NCBI RefSeq assembly: GCF_027942865.1
Contig: NC_134515.1
Coordinates: 18,436,227 to 18,500,226, forward strand
Source: Odontesthes bonariensis
Lineage: Eukaryota; Chordata; Actinopteri; Atheriniformes; Atherinopsidae
Reading direction: 5' to 3'
Length of the DNA stretch: 64,000 nucleotides
Positions 14,257 to 26,299 of this stretch are shown here, in pieces (position 1 is the first letter of the stretch; every line of letters begins with the position of its first letter). The position numbers and the translations under genes are program-made. The notes under the pieces were generated by a model. That model was not told the DNA's origin. It did no database searches and saw nothing but the letters and a program-made list of their open reading frames with translations.

Positions 14257-14910
14257 TTTATTTTTTGTGTACAGGTAGAACTTCTTTAAAAGAAATAAAA
14301 TCTTAACATTTTATATTCTTGCCAAAATGGAGGGAAAAAGGAGTTGTGACAATCACTTCAGGCAATTATCACAAGGGTTTGACTTTAGCAAATAGTAAAG
14401 GGTTCAGTTCACTTTTTACCTTAAGCTATTAAAACCACCATCATTTTAAAAATATCAAACTGTCAAAACAAGGACACAAGTCCAATTTGACCATACACTA
14501 GATCTGAGGAGAGGTTAAGGGAGAAGAAAAAAAGAGAAAAGTCAACCGCACTATGTTTGAAACACCAAGGGTGCAGTGGGTTACCATAACCCCAAACTAG
14601 AAGGAAACCTAACAGGGATAAATCAAGACCAACTATGTATTGTAAAGAGCCAAAGACGCACATGAATTTCCAACCTGCGTCACAGATTAGATTCTTTCCG
14701 CTTACAAAGATTGCCGATGTGATCACCTGCTGCAGTGTAACCATTTCAAAAACCTGAATACATTTGGCACTTTATGGGACACGGTTGATATCCCTGATCT
14801 TGATGGAGGGAGGGCTACTCAAAAGGTTGTTTCAGGACAGTTTCCAGGAGGACAGAAAAGTCAAAAACACAGCCACGTGTTCCTCTGGGGACAGCGTTGA
14901 GCGTAGAGGC
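14257..14910 (-). other. mkrn4 3' UTR with AATAAA signal
   Basis: AATAAA on the minus strand at 14257-14262, about 650 nt past the mkrn4 stop, with no other gene in between. Only about 330 bp then remain before the fance start codon, so the fance promoter is squeezed into 13929-14256. Confidence 0.6.
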
Positions 14911-17900
14911 TCAGACGCCAAACTCCTCAGTTAGATAGAAGGGGGAATCCTCATCGTCAGTATCTTCATCGCCACCAAGGAGGGTCATGGTTATGAAAAA
15001 ACTGAGCAGATCTAGACCGTCGTCGTCTTCGTCGTCATCTGAGAAATACTTTGAGTGAGAAAAACAAAAGTTTACAGCAACATGTATGTCGACAGTGGTG
15101 ACAACTTGTGGCGCACTCAAGTGATTGCTGTGTACTTACCGAAAATGCAACGCGATTTGAATGTTTAATGTGTCGATAAAGGCACTCCGTTTTGAAGGGA
15201 CAGCATCCGTAACGGTCATAGAAACAGCATCTTTTCTTACTGGAATATCAGAAGAGAGGAAAAAAAAAAAAAAAAAAAGTGACCTCAGCTGCCCGTTTCA
15301 ACCACAAACTACCGAGTTCTGCTTGAGATTTCAAGAACATTTGTGGCTCAGATTAGTTCTATATGAAGCACTGTTAGTGTTCATAATGGACATGCAGTTT
15401 TTAGGTTTTCAATACATTTTAAATGCAAATGATCAAGATTAATCTTAGGTCACATGAAATGTCTGTTATGCTTCATCTTTGAAGGCTAAAATCTGGTATA
15501 CAAATAAAAGATACATTTTTAATTTCTCTTTAGCACTCGACCCTCTAGGCAGGGGGAAGCTGTGGTTCAAATGGTGCAAAGGTTGTCTTTAAGATGGAAG
15601 ATCAGTCTGTCCCCATGTGTCGAAATGTACTTAGCCAAGACACTGAACTCCACATTGACCCCGATGAGCTAATCGATGTGCAACTTTGTGGAAATGGATG
15701 AATGAGACATACTGTAAAGCACTTTGTAGAACCAAGATTAAATAAAAAGTCAGTAGACAAGTATGTGGACCATTTAAGGTATGAAGTTTCAATTAGTTTC
15801 ATTAATCTGATGTCAGAGTGACTATATTGGGCTCTAAATCATTTTAAATAGACAAAAGTTAACTGTGTGCGCAGTAATCAACAGAAAAACACATGTGCAC
15901 TAAAGTTGATTCACATTGGACCTGAAGCTTTTACTGGGGTGCTGCAATCACAACAGAATTTCACCTGAATTTCTTCTTGAATGCGGCAATTACATTGTCC
16001 TTCGCTTGACCTTCAACCCAGTATTTGTTTGGCACATAAAAGGCAGATCTCACTCGGCACTGTGGGCAGGTCCTGACAAACAACAAACGGGGATGTCATG
16101 TTCACCTCATTATGCGTCGTTGACCTTCAGTTCAAACTAAAACCTACCTTACGACATCTGGCCCGAGTTCTTTCGTTCTCCTCCAGGTTGTGATGCACTC
16201 TAAACAGAAGGGATGATTGCAGTTTGGCAAGATCCCAAAAATATGGTCTTTTTTATCCACCTTGTCATAGACTTTTTCCATGCAGATACCACAGGTCACA
16301 TTCCTGCTCTGCAGGAAGGCCTCAGTTTCCTCTATATCACTTTTGGCACTAGGGGCCGCTGCAGCCGCAGCCCCAGCCCCATCCTCCTGGCTCTTGGTTG
16401 AAGTCCCCTGAAAACAAACTTTTCAATCAGTGGAGGAACACAAGGGTTTGTTCAATTCAATATGCCACAAATGGTGTGAATAACTCCACAAGTTAGACAA
16501 ACCTCATCGTTCCTTTGGCACGCTCCTGCTTGAGCAACCCCTGAGCTCTGAATCGACTCCAAGTCATTTTCTGCAGAGACAGGTTCAGTACAATATAAAG
16601 AAAAGCCGACTTAGAAAAGCTTCACTTTTAGAAAAATACAAATTAAAAAAAAAAAAAAAAAAAAACAGCCAATACCTGGTGACTGCTCTTCTGCAATATT
16701 GTCTGGCAGTTGCGCAATCTCACGCCGAGTATTTGAGGCGTTAACCATGAACTCTGATCCACTGCACTCATGCCTGGACGTCGCAGCAGCACGCAGAAAA
16801 GCCGGTTCTGACCCTCTTCTTTCAGACTGAGAATGAGCTACACTGGAGGAGGAGACGGCAGGCACTGAACCCCTTCTGCCTGTAACAGCTGTGAGGCCCT
16901 GAGGCTGGTGGACATGGAGATACCTAGTGGTGGAAAACAATGAATCAGCTGAAGAACTCCACTTTCATTACTTTAAAGTAAAAAGGGAGGAAAAATAAAT
17001 AAATAAATGCTTACCTGCAGCGCTCCCCATACCAGCATCCACCTTTCTGAAAGTACCTACATATTTGGGATGATCGTAGGACAGGTGGTAGGACAGGCCA
17101 CTCATGTCGGTATTTACATCTTGGACCAAATCTGCAGGAGCCATTTATGAAATGTCTGCAATTAAGCAGAAGGGAAGTTGAGAGGTTCTGTTTTGATGTC
17201 AATTTTCAGAGAAGTCAATGCCATCTTAAAAGGTTTTACTTCATTACAAAGTCAGGGGGGACTAATCAGACTCAACTGTGCATTGTCCCATCTGATAACT
17301 GACAGCAGAGGAGGACATCCATTTCGAAAAATATATGCAACTCGTTGCAACAATGCCACAGACATGAACAGGTCTGCTCCCTTCCACACGGGTCTCCCAC
17401 CCCATTTCACACATCTGTAGGTCCGTTTTGATCCCCAACATCCACATGTTGATACAATCAGAGCAGCTAGCAGAAAACAGGAAGGAGGTCCTGTATCAAG
17501 ACATTTCCCCCTTTAAAAAAATAAATAAATAACGAAACGTAAGTAATATGGGAGCCATTAAGTGACGTCTCGAAATTTGAGCGAATATTTGCAAAAATTT
17601 AAAAATAAATACATTTTTAAAAAGTGCTCAAGCTTCAAAGCAGATGTACGCAACTGCTTAAAAAAAAAAAACTCATCTGAAAACACGGCGTTTTAAAAGG
17701 GCTGAATGTGAGCAGAAACTTTGTGAGCATATATTTATTGTTATAGTCCATACATCTTAATTCATCACTGACAGTACAGGACCATGAAGAAGAAAAGCTG
17801 ATCTGGGGAGCCACACATTTAAAGGGGGAGCGCGTCTCATTTAACAGTTGGTCAACTGGCGCCTGTTTAACGCCCTTGACGGCAGTTACTATCATAACTG

Positions 17901-18434
17901 ATCCCGTTTGGGATGTTGTTGTCGACCACATTCAGCAGCACAACAATAAGTGGAAGCGAAACAAAGCAAAACACTGTTCTCACAAGGTTTTATGAAACAG
18001 CTCTGAAAATAATGTCTTTACTTGGTTATGGTTAAGTGTCAGCTTAACTGGTCATACTGCCAAGTAGTAGGAATAAAACCAGACAAGAGCTACTCAACAT
18101 TTTGGTTGCCAAGATGCCAAATCTATAAATGACCAACAACCTACCCAGCCATTTCAACTTCCGGATATGATTTAATCACTAAACACCTCCTCAGTAACTT
18201 CACATTAACCCTATCTTAATTACATGGCTCTCCACGCTAGAGCATTCCTCAATAAGTCGAATACCCACGACTGATATCCAATGTAGTTTATTTTGGTCTC
18301 ATTCTTATCGCCATAATCGCCCCATTCGAGGGTCGCATAAACGTTTTCTAAGCAACATAAAAACACTTCTACTTTTTACCCCTTTTTCTGAGCTTTTCTG
18401 CTTACCTACAGATTCCGTAACGAGCCGAATCCAT
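14911..18434 (-). CDS. mkrn4: Makorin-type RING/CCCH zinc-finger E3 ubiquitin ligase, makorin 4
   Basis: Eight exons: about 18434-18406, 17155-17015, 16923-16676, 16570-16503, 16407-16148, 16072-15965, 15239-15140 and 15048-14911 (1092 nt, 363 residues). In order: CCCH finger 1 (CRHFINGSCRFGPRCKYRH, joined across exon 1/2), CCCH finger 2 (CRYFQKGGCWYGERCRYLH), a long Ser/Ala-rich linker, a RING (CGICMEKV ... CNHPFCLECITTWR ... CPQCR) and a last CCCH finger (CCFYDRYGCCPFKTECLYRH). The tail is highly acidic (SDDDEDDDG). This is the makorin plan but shorter than MKRN1/2: there are two N-terminal fingers and I see no separate makorin Cys-His motif. As I recall, mkrn4 is the divergent paralogue kept in fish, and makorins are RNA-binding ligases strong in gonad and egg. 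Its place between ppard and fance supports that. A makorin-1-like assignment is the alternative. Confidence 0.85.
15535..15785 (+). repeat. Fish interspersed repeat fragment (SINE-like)
   Basis: In mkrn4 intron 6. Words such as CCCCATGTGTCGAA, AGCCAAGACACTGAAC and TAAAGCACTTTGTAGAACCA, with an end near GTGGACCATTTA, match a very common fish repeat containing GGCAAGACACTGAACCCC and AAAGCGCTATATAA. It is old and diverged. The family name is uncertain. Confidence 0.55.
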
Positions 18435-18526
18435 CCTCAGTGTTTTGAGCGAGCCGCCAAACTAAATACCTGCTATACTAAATAGTTTACAGCTGCGTCT
18501 TCCTATTAATTAACGTAGCAACGAAC

Positions 18527-18629
18527 CAATAGAAGCAGGACGTCGGCGTTGCTGCGTTACTTACTCCTGATCCCATTGGTCCGGACATGTGTCAATCAAA
18601 ACAGGCTGACTTGAGCCGAAGTAGCCAAT
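18527..18629. promoter_or_regulatory. CCAAT-box cluster upstream of mkrn4
   Basis: CCAAT at 18527-18531 and 18625-18629 and ATTGG at 18575-18579, about 48 and 50 bp apart, within 200 bp upstream of the mkrn4 ATG. Paired or tripled NF-Y boxes are typical of TATA-less promoters. Binding is inferred. Confidence 0.5.
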
Positions 18630-18639
18630 GTGCGGCGGT

Positions 18640-19727
18640 TATGCGCGTCAAACAAACTTTATCAACTGCTTTGCATTTAAAACATAATAAAGAGAAAATT
18701 CATTAATATTTCTAATCACCTTTATACGAGATAAACCCCTAAACTAGAACTGCAGACAGGTTATATGTTACAATAAAGTAGAAAATCTTTCAAGTCGCAA
18801 CATATTTTCGCCTAAACATGTCAACCCATCATTTACACATGCACAGAGGTAGCTTACACACACTTTTTGGTGTAATATCTTGCTTTATCCATCCACACCC
18901 TTTGCTAGCATGGCACATTGGACGATTTCAATTTAGTTGTGCACTAATACCAGAAATTAAGGCAAAATAAATGTCAGGGATTAGATAAATGGAATAATCA
19001 TTCATTAGAGGTAGATGAGGATCAAGACTGAGTAAGAGCACAAGAGGAGACTGCTGAAGTGTGCACCGTATAGGTGGGTACCGTAGAAATTGAGGAACCA
19101 TAATATGGGAAAACCTTTAGAGACATTTAAATTTGGATGACAGTAAGGCTGTTGGAAAAATCAAGACACACAAAAGGAGTAGTAATCTAGGACTGTGTAT
19201 ATGTTCAATACAAAAGCAGCACATGATACTAGATGCTGCATACTAACTTTCAATCAAGATCAATCCCAGGAAAATATGATTTAGTAAGCTGGTTTAAATT
19301 CAATCCTACTGCACCTTGGATTCCAAATTGCTCATAAAGAAAGTTTGTTGGTTTGCCAGATGATATATTGGGAAGGAACTAAACTAAACACGCCGTCATC
19401 TAATACCAAACAAAATCAATACATGAAATAAGAATCCATGTATTGCCCTTACAAATGTGATCAAGAATTACAAATAATTAGTGACATAATTACAAGAAAA
19501 TAAACAAACAAAAACCAGAAAATGGCAATTTCACTGTATTTTGCATTTGTCAAAAGAGAAAAAGAAATTTAAAAAGAAAAAAAAAAAAATCACGCTGTCC
19601 CCTGTACTTCAGCGGGTCGTGTGTTAATAGTGTCGGCTTCAGAGGATAAAACTTGTGCTGCACGCTTCAATGGTTACCACTTGGGTAGATGGCTTTAAGA
19701 TGAAACCTATGTAACTTGGATCTCACA
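18640..19727. other. Spacer between mkrn4 promoter and ppard 3' UTR
   Basis: About 1.1 kb of AT-rich DNA with no usable ORF, no recognised transposon and no RNA gene that I can see. Confidence 0.4.
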
Positions 19728-20184
19728 TTTATTGAGAAATGGAAAAGGTATTGCACAGACAGCTGCACGGAGAGAGCTCTACACTGCTGGAGCCAGCCCA
19801 GTTTGTGTTCTTCAAACCAAATGGCATCGATGATGATAGTTACGCTGTAAACAATCAGCAATTTGCGCATCTCCAGCTTCAATAAAAAGTCTGACAACAA
19901 TTACTATCACCCTTGCAAGGAAAGAAAAAAAAAAAAAGATGTCTCGCTCCTATTTCAACAATGCCATTGGTGTAAGAATATGAAACGCTTTCCCTTTGCA
20001 GCAGAACACAGAGCTGAGGTGAATGAGCAGAAGTTCTCTCTAAACACTGCTCTGGGGTCAGCTGTGCTCCGAGGATGAAACACGAGCAGCCTCTATAAGA
20101 AAACATATCACCCTTCCTGTTAAGTGAACGTTGTGGGAAACTAAGGCCTGCAGGCAAATGATTCCAGATGCTCGTGGCGAGCGT

Positions 20185-20221
<37 letters not shown>

Positions 20222-20428
20222 TACACACATTACTGTGCTGAGGGTAATGCTGACATTGTGAAGACATTGCTGATTGTGTTAGCCCTACCAAGTGAATTAG
20301 CCTCTCCTGCATGTTAAAAATCCATGCCATGCCAGTGGAACAGTGCTTGAACCGAAAGCAGTGTGTTATTGTAACCGTAAATTCAGTCTGTAACAGTATT
20401 GCTAAAGTCAGTCTGTGCTGGAGATTTC
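19728..20428 (-). other. ppard 3' UTR
   Basis: AATAAA on the minus strand at 19728-19733, about 700 nt past the ppard stop. A CA/GT microsatellite at 20186-20217 lies inside it, so the mRNA would carry a GU repeat in its 3' UTR. Confidence 0.55.
20186..20217. repeat. (CA)16 microsatellite in the ppard 3' UTR
   Basis: Perfect CA dinucleotide run of about 16 units, followed by ATACATACACACAT. On the ppard strand it is (GU)n, a known ligand of CELF- and TDP-43-type proteins. Confidence 0.9.
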
Positions 20429-23400
20429 CTAGTACATGTCTTTGTAGATCTCCTGTAGTAGAGGGTGGAGCGACGTCTCAGACTCAGTCTTTTTGATCTT
20501 TTGGACAAGCTGAGCGTTCTCGGTAACCAACTGACGGAGGTCAGCCATTTTCTGGAGCAGCTTGGGGAAGAGGTAGACGGAGTCAGAGTGGTTTGCTTGG
20601 AGGTGGAGGTCCAGGGCCTGGAGGATGTTGTCCTGACTCTGCTCCACCTGCTTCACGTTCATCAGCCCGGGACGATCTGGGAGAGCACGAAACACCAATT
20701 ATGATGATTGCGAATTTACACAGTGCAACCAGGCAAGACTTTAAAAAGCTATTAAGATAAGTAATAGAACAGCAGGGTTAATAATGATATCAATTAATCA
20801 GGGCGAGGGAGAGCCAGTGAGCTATACATAATGATTTGAACTTTTCTTTTTGAATCTTTTGAATTAGTTTTGTTGCAACTGATAATATACAAACATTACA
20901 GCAACAAGTAAGACGTATTTCAGCTAATTGATGCTTTTATGTTGGGCATTTTAATCCAGTTTCAACTATGTGTTTGTTAGATGTCACTTTTTTCCCCTTA
21001 ACAATTGTACATAATAAGGAACACAATTTTATTCTATTGTGTGCATTTTATATATGTGGATGGAATAACACTCAATATACAAACCTGGGCCTTTATTACC
21101 ATCATTATGTCCACATAGGTTTGTCTTTGTGTTGGCCCTGTGAGGCACTGGTGAACTGTCCAGGGTATTTCACATGTGACCTACACCTTATCAAAAAGTG
21201 GATGTGGACAGGGATTGAGACATGTAGGACTTAGGCTTGACCACACGCACCCAACTCACTGCCCATGTTGCTTTCAAAACACATTACTTAGATTCAATTG
21301 AAAACAAGAAAAGTGTATTTATGGGAGCGTAAATGCTGCTCATGGGTAAAAACATCTCGACACGTTGTGACCACCTCACTGTGTAAAATGTCTTTAACAT
21401 GGCAGCTGTATTGAGGACTTCATCGCAAGCAGTTATCTTTGCTAATTAGGTAATACCTTACACCCAACACCTACTTCACAATCAAGCTAGAAAGAATTAG
21501 ATTATGATGGAAAACCAGCGTAAAATTCAATGGTTTTGAATCACTCATTATGTCACATGCAGCAGAAAGCGAAAACTCCTCATGATATTTGTGGTTATGA
21601 AAATAACTGGCAACAAAACGTATATTCTAAAATAAAAACTGTTTCACTTTGCAGTTACAGCAAATCTGTTGACTAAGCAGATTGCCTGCCATTTAAGTGA
21701 GGCTGTGTAGGAAAACCAGAAAAGCAGGGCAAAGTTAAGGGTTCAGCTTTGTCTGAAACTTGTAAAAAGGCCAAGACCATGTCAAATACTACTGTTTGCT
21801 CTGGATCAGTGCTCTTGCAAACGTGTTTTTCAGGAAGAAAAAAAAAAGAAAAACAAAAAAACAGAGCCCCACTCGGTTATTCGAGATTGATGTTGTTTAA
21901 ATTACTTATGTGGTGGGAGGAGGATGCTTGCAAATGTGAATGATTTACATGTGATTTGAAATTCTTCTCCAGATACTTATGACTGCTTAACATCTCCTGT
22001 CAGCCCACAATCAGGCAACACGTAATGTTAGCAGCTGAAGACTTCAGTAAAATTTGAGACACACATCGAAATCAACACACACTGAAATCAGCCGACAGCA
22101 ATTCTTCATGCTTTACTGGTAAACAGCTCGGCCTCACCTCCACAGAGAATAATGGCAGCAACAAACAGGGCCAGGTCGCTGTCATCCAACTCCAGAGCAT
22201 TGAACTTAACAGCAAACTCAAACTTCGGCTCCATGATCTCATTGAAGGGCTTCCTTAAGCTGCGCAGGAACTCTCTTGTCACAAAGCCTTTGCCATTGGC
22301 CACCAACAGTCCATCTTTGTTCATGAGAGATGGCAGCATTGCAAAAATAGCCTCGTGAACACCGTACTTGAGCAAAGTCACCTGCAGAGAGCGAGGAGAC
22401 AGATATCCGGTCATGACCTCCTTAACAGCCACATACATGCCAACTCGCTGTTGGGGCCCACGGTGACTCACCTGGTCATTAAGGAAGAGGTCCACAAACC
22501 CTGGAATGCACTTGGCAAACTCAGTGAGCTCTCGCACAGTCTCCACTGTAGTGCACTGACAGCGGTAGAATACATGAACTCCTATCTCCTTGGTCAAGGG
22601 TGCACCGTGAACTAACTGGCTCCATACTAAACCACTTTCTGCTTTCCAGAGCGTGTCCACGTCGTAGATCACGAATGGCTGACAGGAAGGGGAAAAAAAC
22701 CATAAATAACATCGCTTGAATAGTCATCTGTAACTGTAAAGGATATGGCTGCCAACACATTTAAGGATGAGAACGTAGATCTGCATTATACAATGGAAAG
22801 TATACATAAACTAAGGTTTAATTAGGTTGTCCTTTTCAGATTTGCAAGTGGAGTACTTCCCGTTACGACCGAAGACATGAATATGAATACATTTTGAACT
22901 TCCAAGTCTGGCTTCACATACTGAGGTGCTGCTGGTTTTGCCAGTCAAGATGCTGCGGGCCCTCTTCTTGGTCATACTGAGATTCTTCAAGTAGGCTGTG
23001 TTGACTTGTTTGGCCAAGGTCTTCAGGTCTGAGCCACCTGGTTTGCTGAGGTTCACTTCCTCCGCAAGCAGGCCTGCCACCAGCTTCTTCCTCTCTGCCT
23101 CAGGCATACGCCCGTATCGGATCGCTGCGCAAAGACACAACCATTACATCAATAAAACAAATAAAGATACCCGTTTTTCTCTGGGAAAAAGTCCCAAAGT
23201 GGAGCACCGACAATGTCATTTAGCACGTTTATTATAGAAACGTTTGTGGGGGTTTTCCCATGCAACAAATCTTGTAAAAAGATTTTTTTTTTTCTTTAAA
23301 TGGTCAAATCTACGAGGAAAATATATTTATTGGTTCCATCGGATTCGAGAAGGGTTTTCTAATCCACATCACAAATCTTTATAACCTCCCTTAACACTTG

Positions 23401-24264
23401 ACTCACCGTCATGAGACATTCCCAAAGACAGGCACTTCTGGAAGCGACAATATTGGCACTTGTTGCGATTCTTCTTCTGAATCTTGCAGGCACGCTCGCA
23501 GCGCTCGTACTCCAGTTTCATTCTCACAGTCCGCCGGAAAAAGCCCTGAATCAAGACAACACAACTGGCTGAACAACTCATACGGGGCGGTAAAAAAAGA
23601 ACAACAAGAAAAAACAGTGCCATCTTCTAATCTAACAAAGATGTTCTGCTGTGATGCACAAACTCTGTTACCTTACAGCCTTCACATGCATGTACACCGT
23701 AGTGGAAGCCAGAGGCCTTGTCCCCACAGACCTTACACTCCACACTGATACCAGAGCCTGCATTATCTTCCTTGCCGAGACGTAGCTGTTCTGACAGCGA
23801 GGGCGACGAAGTGTGGGAAAGGTCTGGGTTTAAGGGAATGAATAGATAAATGAAAATGCATGAATACTAATGCTTATTAATTACGTGTCTGTCTGCTCCT
23901 GTTTCTAGGAATGAAGTCAAGAGATTTCACCTGTGTAGCTGGACGATGCACTGCTGTTTTGCTTGCTGGGATTGTCCTTCTGATCGTCACCCTCTTTCTG
24001 TCGTTTCTTCTGGTCCCCTTTCAGGCCTTTAGAAGCAAGGACTTCCTCCTTCTCCTTCTCGTCCTCGTCCTCACTTTCCCTGGTCTTCAACTCTTGCAGG
24101 TCCGTCAGCTCCGACACACTGGTGCCCCCACAGCTGTCAGAGCCTCCAGACTCTACCTCCGGTGGCGTCCACCTGACATCGGCCGTGTCCTTGGGGCACT
24201 TTGGCTCGCTGTACCCATTCACCCTGTCAAGCTGCTCCGTGGCAGTTTCCTCAAACCCTTCCAT
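20429..24264 (-). CDS. ppard: Peroxisome proliferator-activated receptor delta (PPAR beta/delta, NR1C2)
   Basis: Exons 24264-23931, 23823-23672, 23545-23407, 23124-22922, 22678-22472, 22381-22138 and 20676-20429 (1527 nt, 508 residues). The first exon encodes an acidic, Lys/Glu-rich A/B region. The DNA-binding domain has finger 1 ([20 protein letters not shown]) and finger 2 ([20 protein letters not shown]). A hinge and ligand-binding domain follow, the latter ending in the AF-2 helix [10 protein letters not shown]. The last exon is 248 nt, as in other vertebrate PPARs. The receptor is a nuclear, fatty-acid-activated factor that pairs with RXR on DR1 elements. The ligand-domain exon that is 451 nt in mammalian PPARG is here split in two parts (207 + 244 = 451) by a 90-nt stop-free insert (see the separate entry). 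A 5' UTR exon ends near 24327 and the promoter is probably at 25.5-26.1 kb. An a/b paralogue letter cannot be assigned. Confidence 0.97.
21105..21215 (-). repeat. Fish SINE/LINE-tail fragment in the last ppard intron
   Basis: GTGTTGGCCCTGTGAGGCAC and GGTGAACTGTCCAGGGTATT are decayed forms of the fish repeat segment that reads CTGTGATGGACTGGCGACCTGTCCAGGGTG. It appears in the opposite orientation to the copies at 31995 and 47285. Short and old. Confidence 0.5.
22382..22471 (-). other. 90-nt stop-free intron (or retained insert) in the ppard ligand-binding domain
   Basis: On the minus strand the segment starts GTGAGT after ...AATGACCAG and ends CTCTCTGCAG before GTGACTTTG, so it has strong U2-type ends. 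It is exactly 30 codons with no stop in the receptor frame. Removing it gives [15 protein letters not shown], the normal PPAR sequence. Keeping it adds 30 residues after LNDQ. Confidence 0.85.
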
Positions 24265-25119
24265 GGTTCCTGTTGAAGCTGACTCAGCGGCTCATCTCTT
24301 GTCACGTGGCCATTGTCGCACCGCTTTCTGAAAACAAAATGATTTGGCTGTGAAAGAAATATTAAAACAACCGGCATGTAAACTCTCCATGTGAACTTCA
24401 TATGCTAACACAGCTGCTAACACTTAAGTGGCCCCAAATGCCTGTATATCACGTAGCTCGACATTAGATCCAGCATGTGAGTGGTTAACAGTCCGACTCC
24501 GGCTTGTCAAAACATGCACCAAAACCAAAACAGTAACCTAAATGTCAGATTTTTATATAAGCATGCAGGTAAATACACTTATAAGGTACGTTTATAACCA
24601 TTTCCTTGGTTATAACTGAATAGAGAGCAGTTATTAAGCTGTGTCTGCATGTGTGTGTCAGTCAGTAAATTCCAACTGGTTTTGTTTTGAGTTGAGCAGC
24701 CAGTAAATGTCTTTGATAGTAAAAGGCTTTCAGCATTATTTGCATATGTTGCATAGTCATGTCTGCATGACCTGCAGAGCGACTGGGACAAACAAGCAAG
24801 AGCCTCACAACCGTTTTGAGAGAAGGAAAAGTTGTCAAAACTTTGTAGGGGGGTGTCACAGGGTGGGCGATAAACACATGAAATTCTCGCTAATGGCTTT
24901 TAAAGGATAGTTTCATTGCATATGACGATAAACTGGCATAAAATAAAAGGTGAACTGCTTTTTCTTTTCTTTTTTTAAGAAGACAAGTTTCCAGGTGTGT
25001 CTGATGGGGCTAAAATCTGTATTATTGTTTGCCTCAGTTCCGTGGCAGGGTGCTGGATGGATGCTCTGAGGTGAAAGGGTGCATGCACTATGTACACACT
25101 GTGCAGCGCTGCTCCCTGG

Positions 25120-25170
25120 TGTTGGCGGTGGGGCAGGGGGGGGCTTTAGAGGTGGTGGTGTGGGGGGGTA
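25120..25170 (+). repeat. G-rich tract with quadruplex potential
   Basis: Four or more runs of three to eight Gs within about 45 bp (from GGTGGGGCAGGGGG to GTGGGGGGGTAA) in the presumed ppard 5' UTR intron. Folding is inferred. Confidence 0.4.
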
Positions 25171-25589
25171 ATATTTTTACCCCGGGCCCCCCTAGTGGAT
25201 TAATCCGTCCATGTATGTAGCTTTGACTCGCGACAAAAAAAACCTTTTGCGCTCATTAGTTGCTGCACGTACATGATGTCCAAATGCTGAACGTGGTGCA
25301 GAGGCTTTTTTCCGTCCCCATGAGTATATTGTAGAATAAAACACATCAAAGTGTTGAGACCAGTCCAACAGACAACCTGTCACACTGGTTCTCGGAAGTA
25401 TTTGCGAACTTACATGGGATTGTGAGTCACTGACAGTACTGTAACTGGATACGAGCATTTAAGAAATTAAAGGACAACCACGTTACAGACATGTCTCCCG
25501 TCAAACTTTTTTTGGAGACACTGAAAACTATATTAGACCCATCACCGGGCTGCTTCTGGCTGCCGGTCTGCCGTCGAGGAGTCGGCTCA

Positions 25590-25905
25590 GTGAGCTAACT
25601 CAGCTAGTTAGCGACTAACCTTGATATTGACAGAGTACTGCCACTAGCTAGCCGTTAGCGTCGCTAACCCTCACTCCCGTGCGTGTCTTAAATGACGCTG
25701 GCTGACCACTAAGTTAGCTTACCTCTCTCAGTAGTGCCGCTGGTTCAGTGGATGTTTGCGCGAGGGCAACTAGCTAAAACAAACAGGCAGCTACAGCAGT
25801 CCCGTCCGGGATCGATCGGCTGTTGACAAGCTGTTTGAAGTCACCAGCAAGAGCAGGCTAATAGCAGGAGCTAACGTCAGCCTGCTAACTAACATAAACT
25901 TAGAC
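25590..25905 (-). promoter_or_regulatory. Probable ppard promoter/5' UTR region, rich in GCTAGC/GTTAGC/GCTAAC words
   Basis: Within about 300 bp there are GAGCTAAC, GCTAGTTAGCGACTAAC, CTAGCTAGCCGTTAGCG, CGCTAACC, AAGTTAGC, AACTAGCT, GGAGCTAACG and GCTAACTAAC. CpGs are frequent compared with the flanks. Similar words crowd the promoter at 61.9-62.3 kb. The region lies about 1.3-1.6 kb upstream of the ppard ATG and shows no ORF. Calling it a promoter is inference. Confidence 0.5.
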
Positions 25906-26100
25906 AGATCCAGGCCTTAATGAAGCAACCGGCCCGGATAAAGCGCTGAGCTCAACAGAGGAAGAGAAACAACGCTGGCTCCGCTGTTTGCTGTATAAAA
26001 CATGCAAATAAGCAAAGTTATGAGGCTATCCCACCCCGTCCCTCTCTGTCTACTGTTCCTGGCTTTGCTTTTACTCTGATTTCCTTTGCTTTGCTTCACT

Positions 26101-26157
26101 CCCTCCCCTCCTCTCCTCTCCTCTCCTCTCCTCTCCTCTCCTCCTCCTCCTCCTCAT
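26101..26157. repeat. (CTCCT)n/(CTC)n pyrimidine repeat upstream of ppard
   Basis: About eight TCTCC/CTCCT pentamers followed by CTC trimers. On the ppard strand this is a GA-rich tract just upstream of the presumed promoter, a possible GAGA-type or triplex-forming element. Confidence 0.8.
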
Positions 26158-26299
26158 TCGTCGTCACATGTCAGGACACAGCGCCCCACACACAAATGAC
26201 ACACATACGACTGAAGATTGCCACAGTGGTTAAAGTAGATGAACCCACCGACTGACAGAACCAGACACCTTTTTGGTGGCATTAATTCATTTAATGAAA

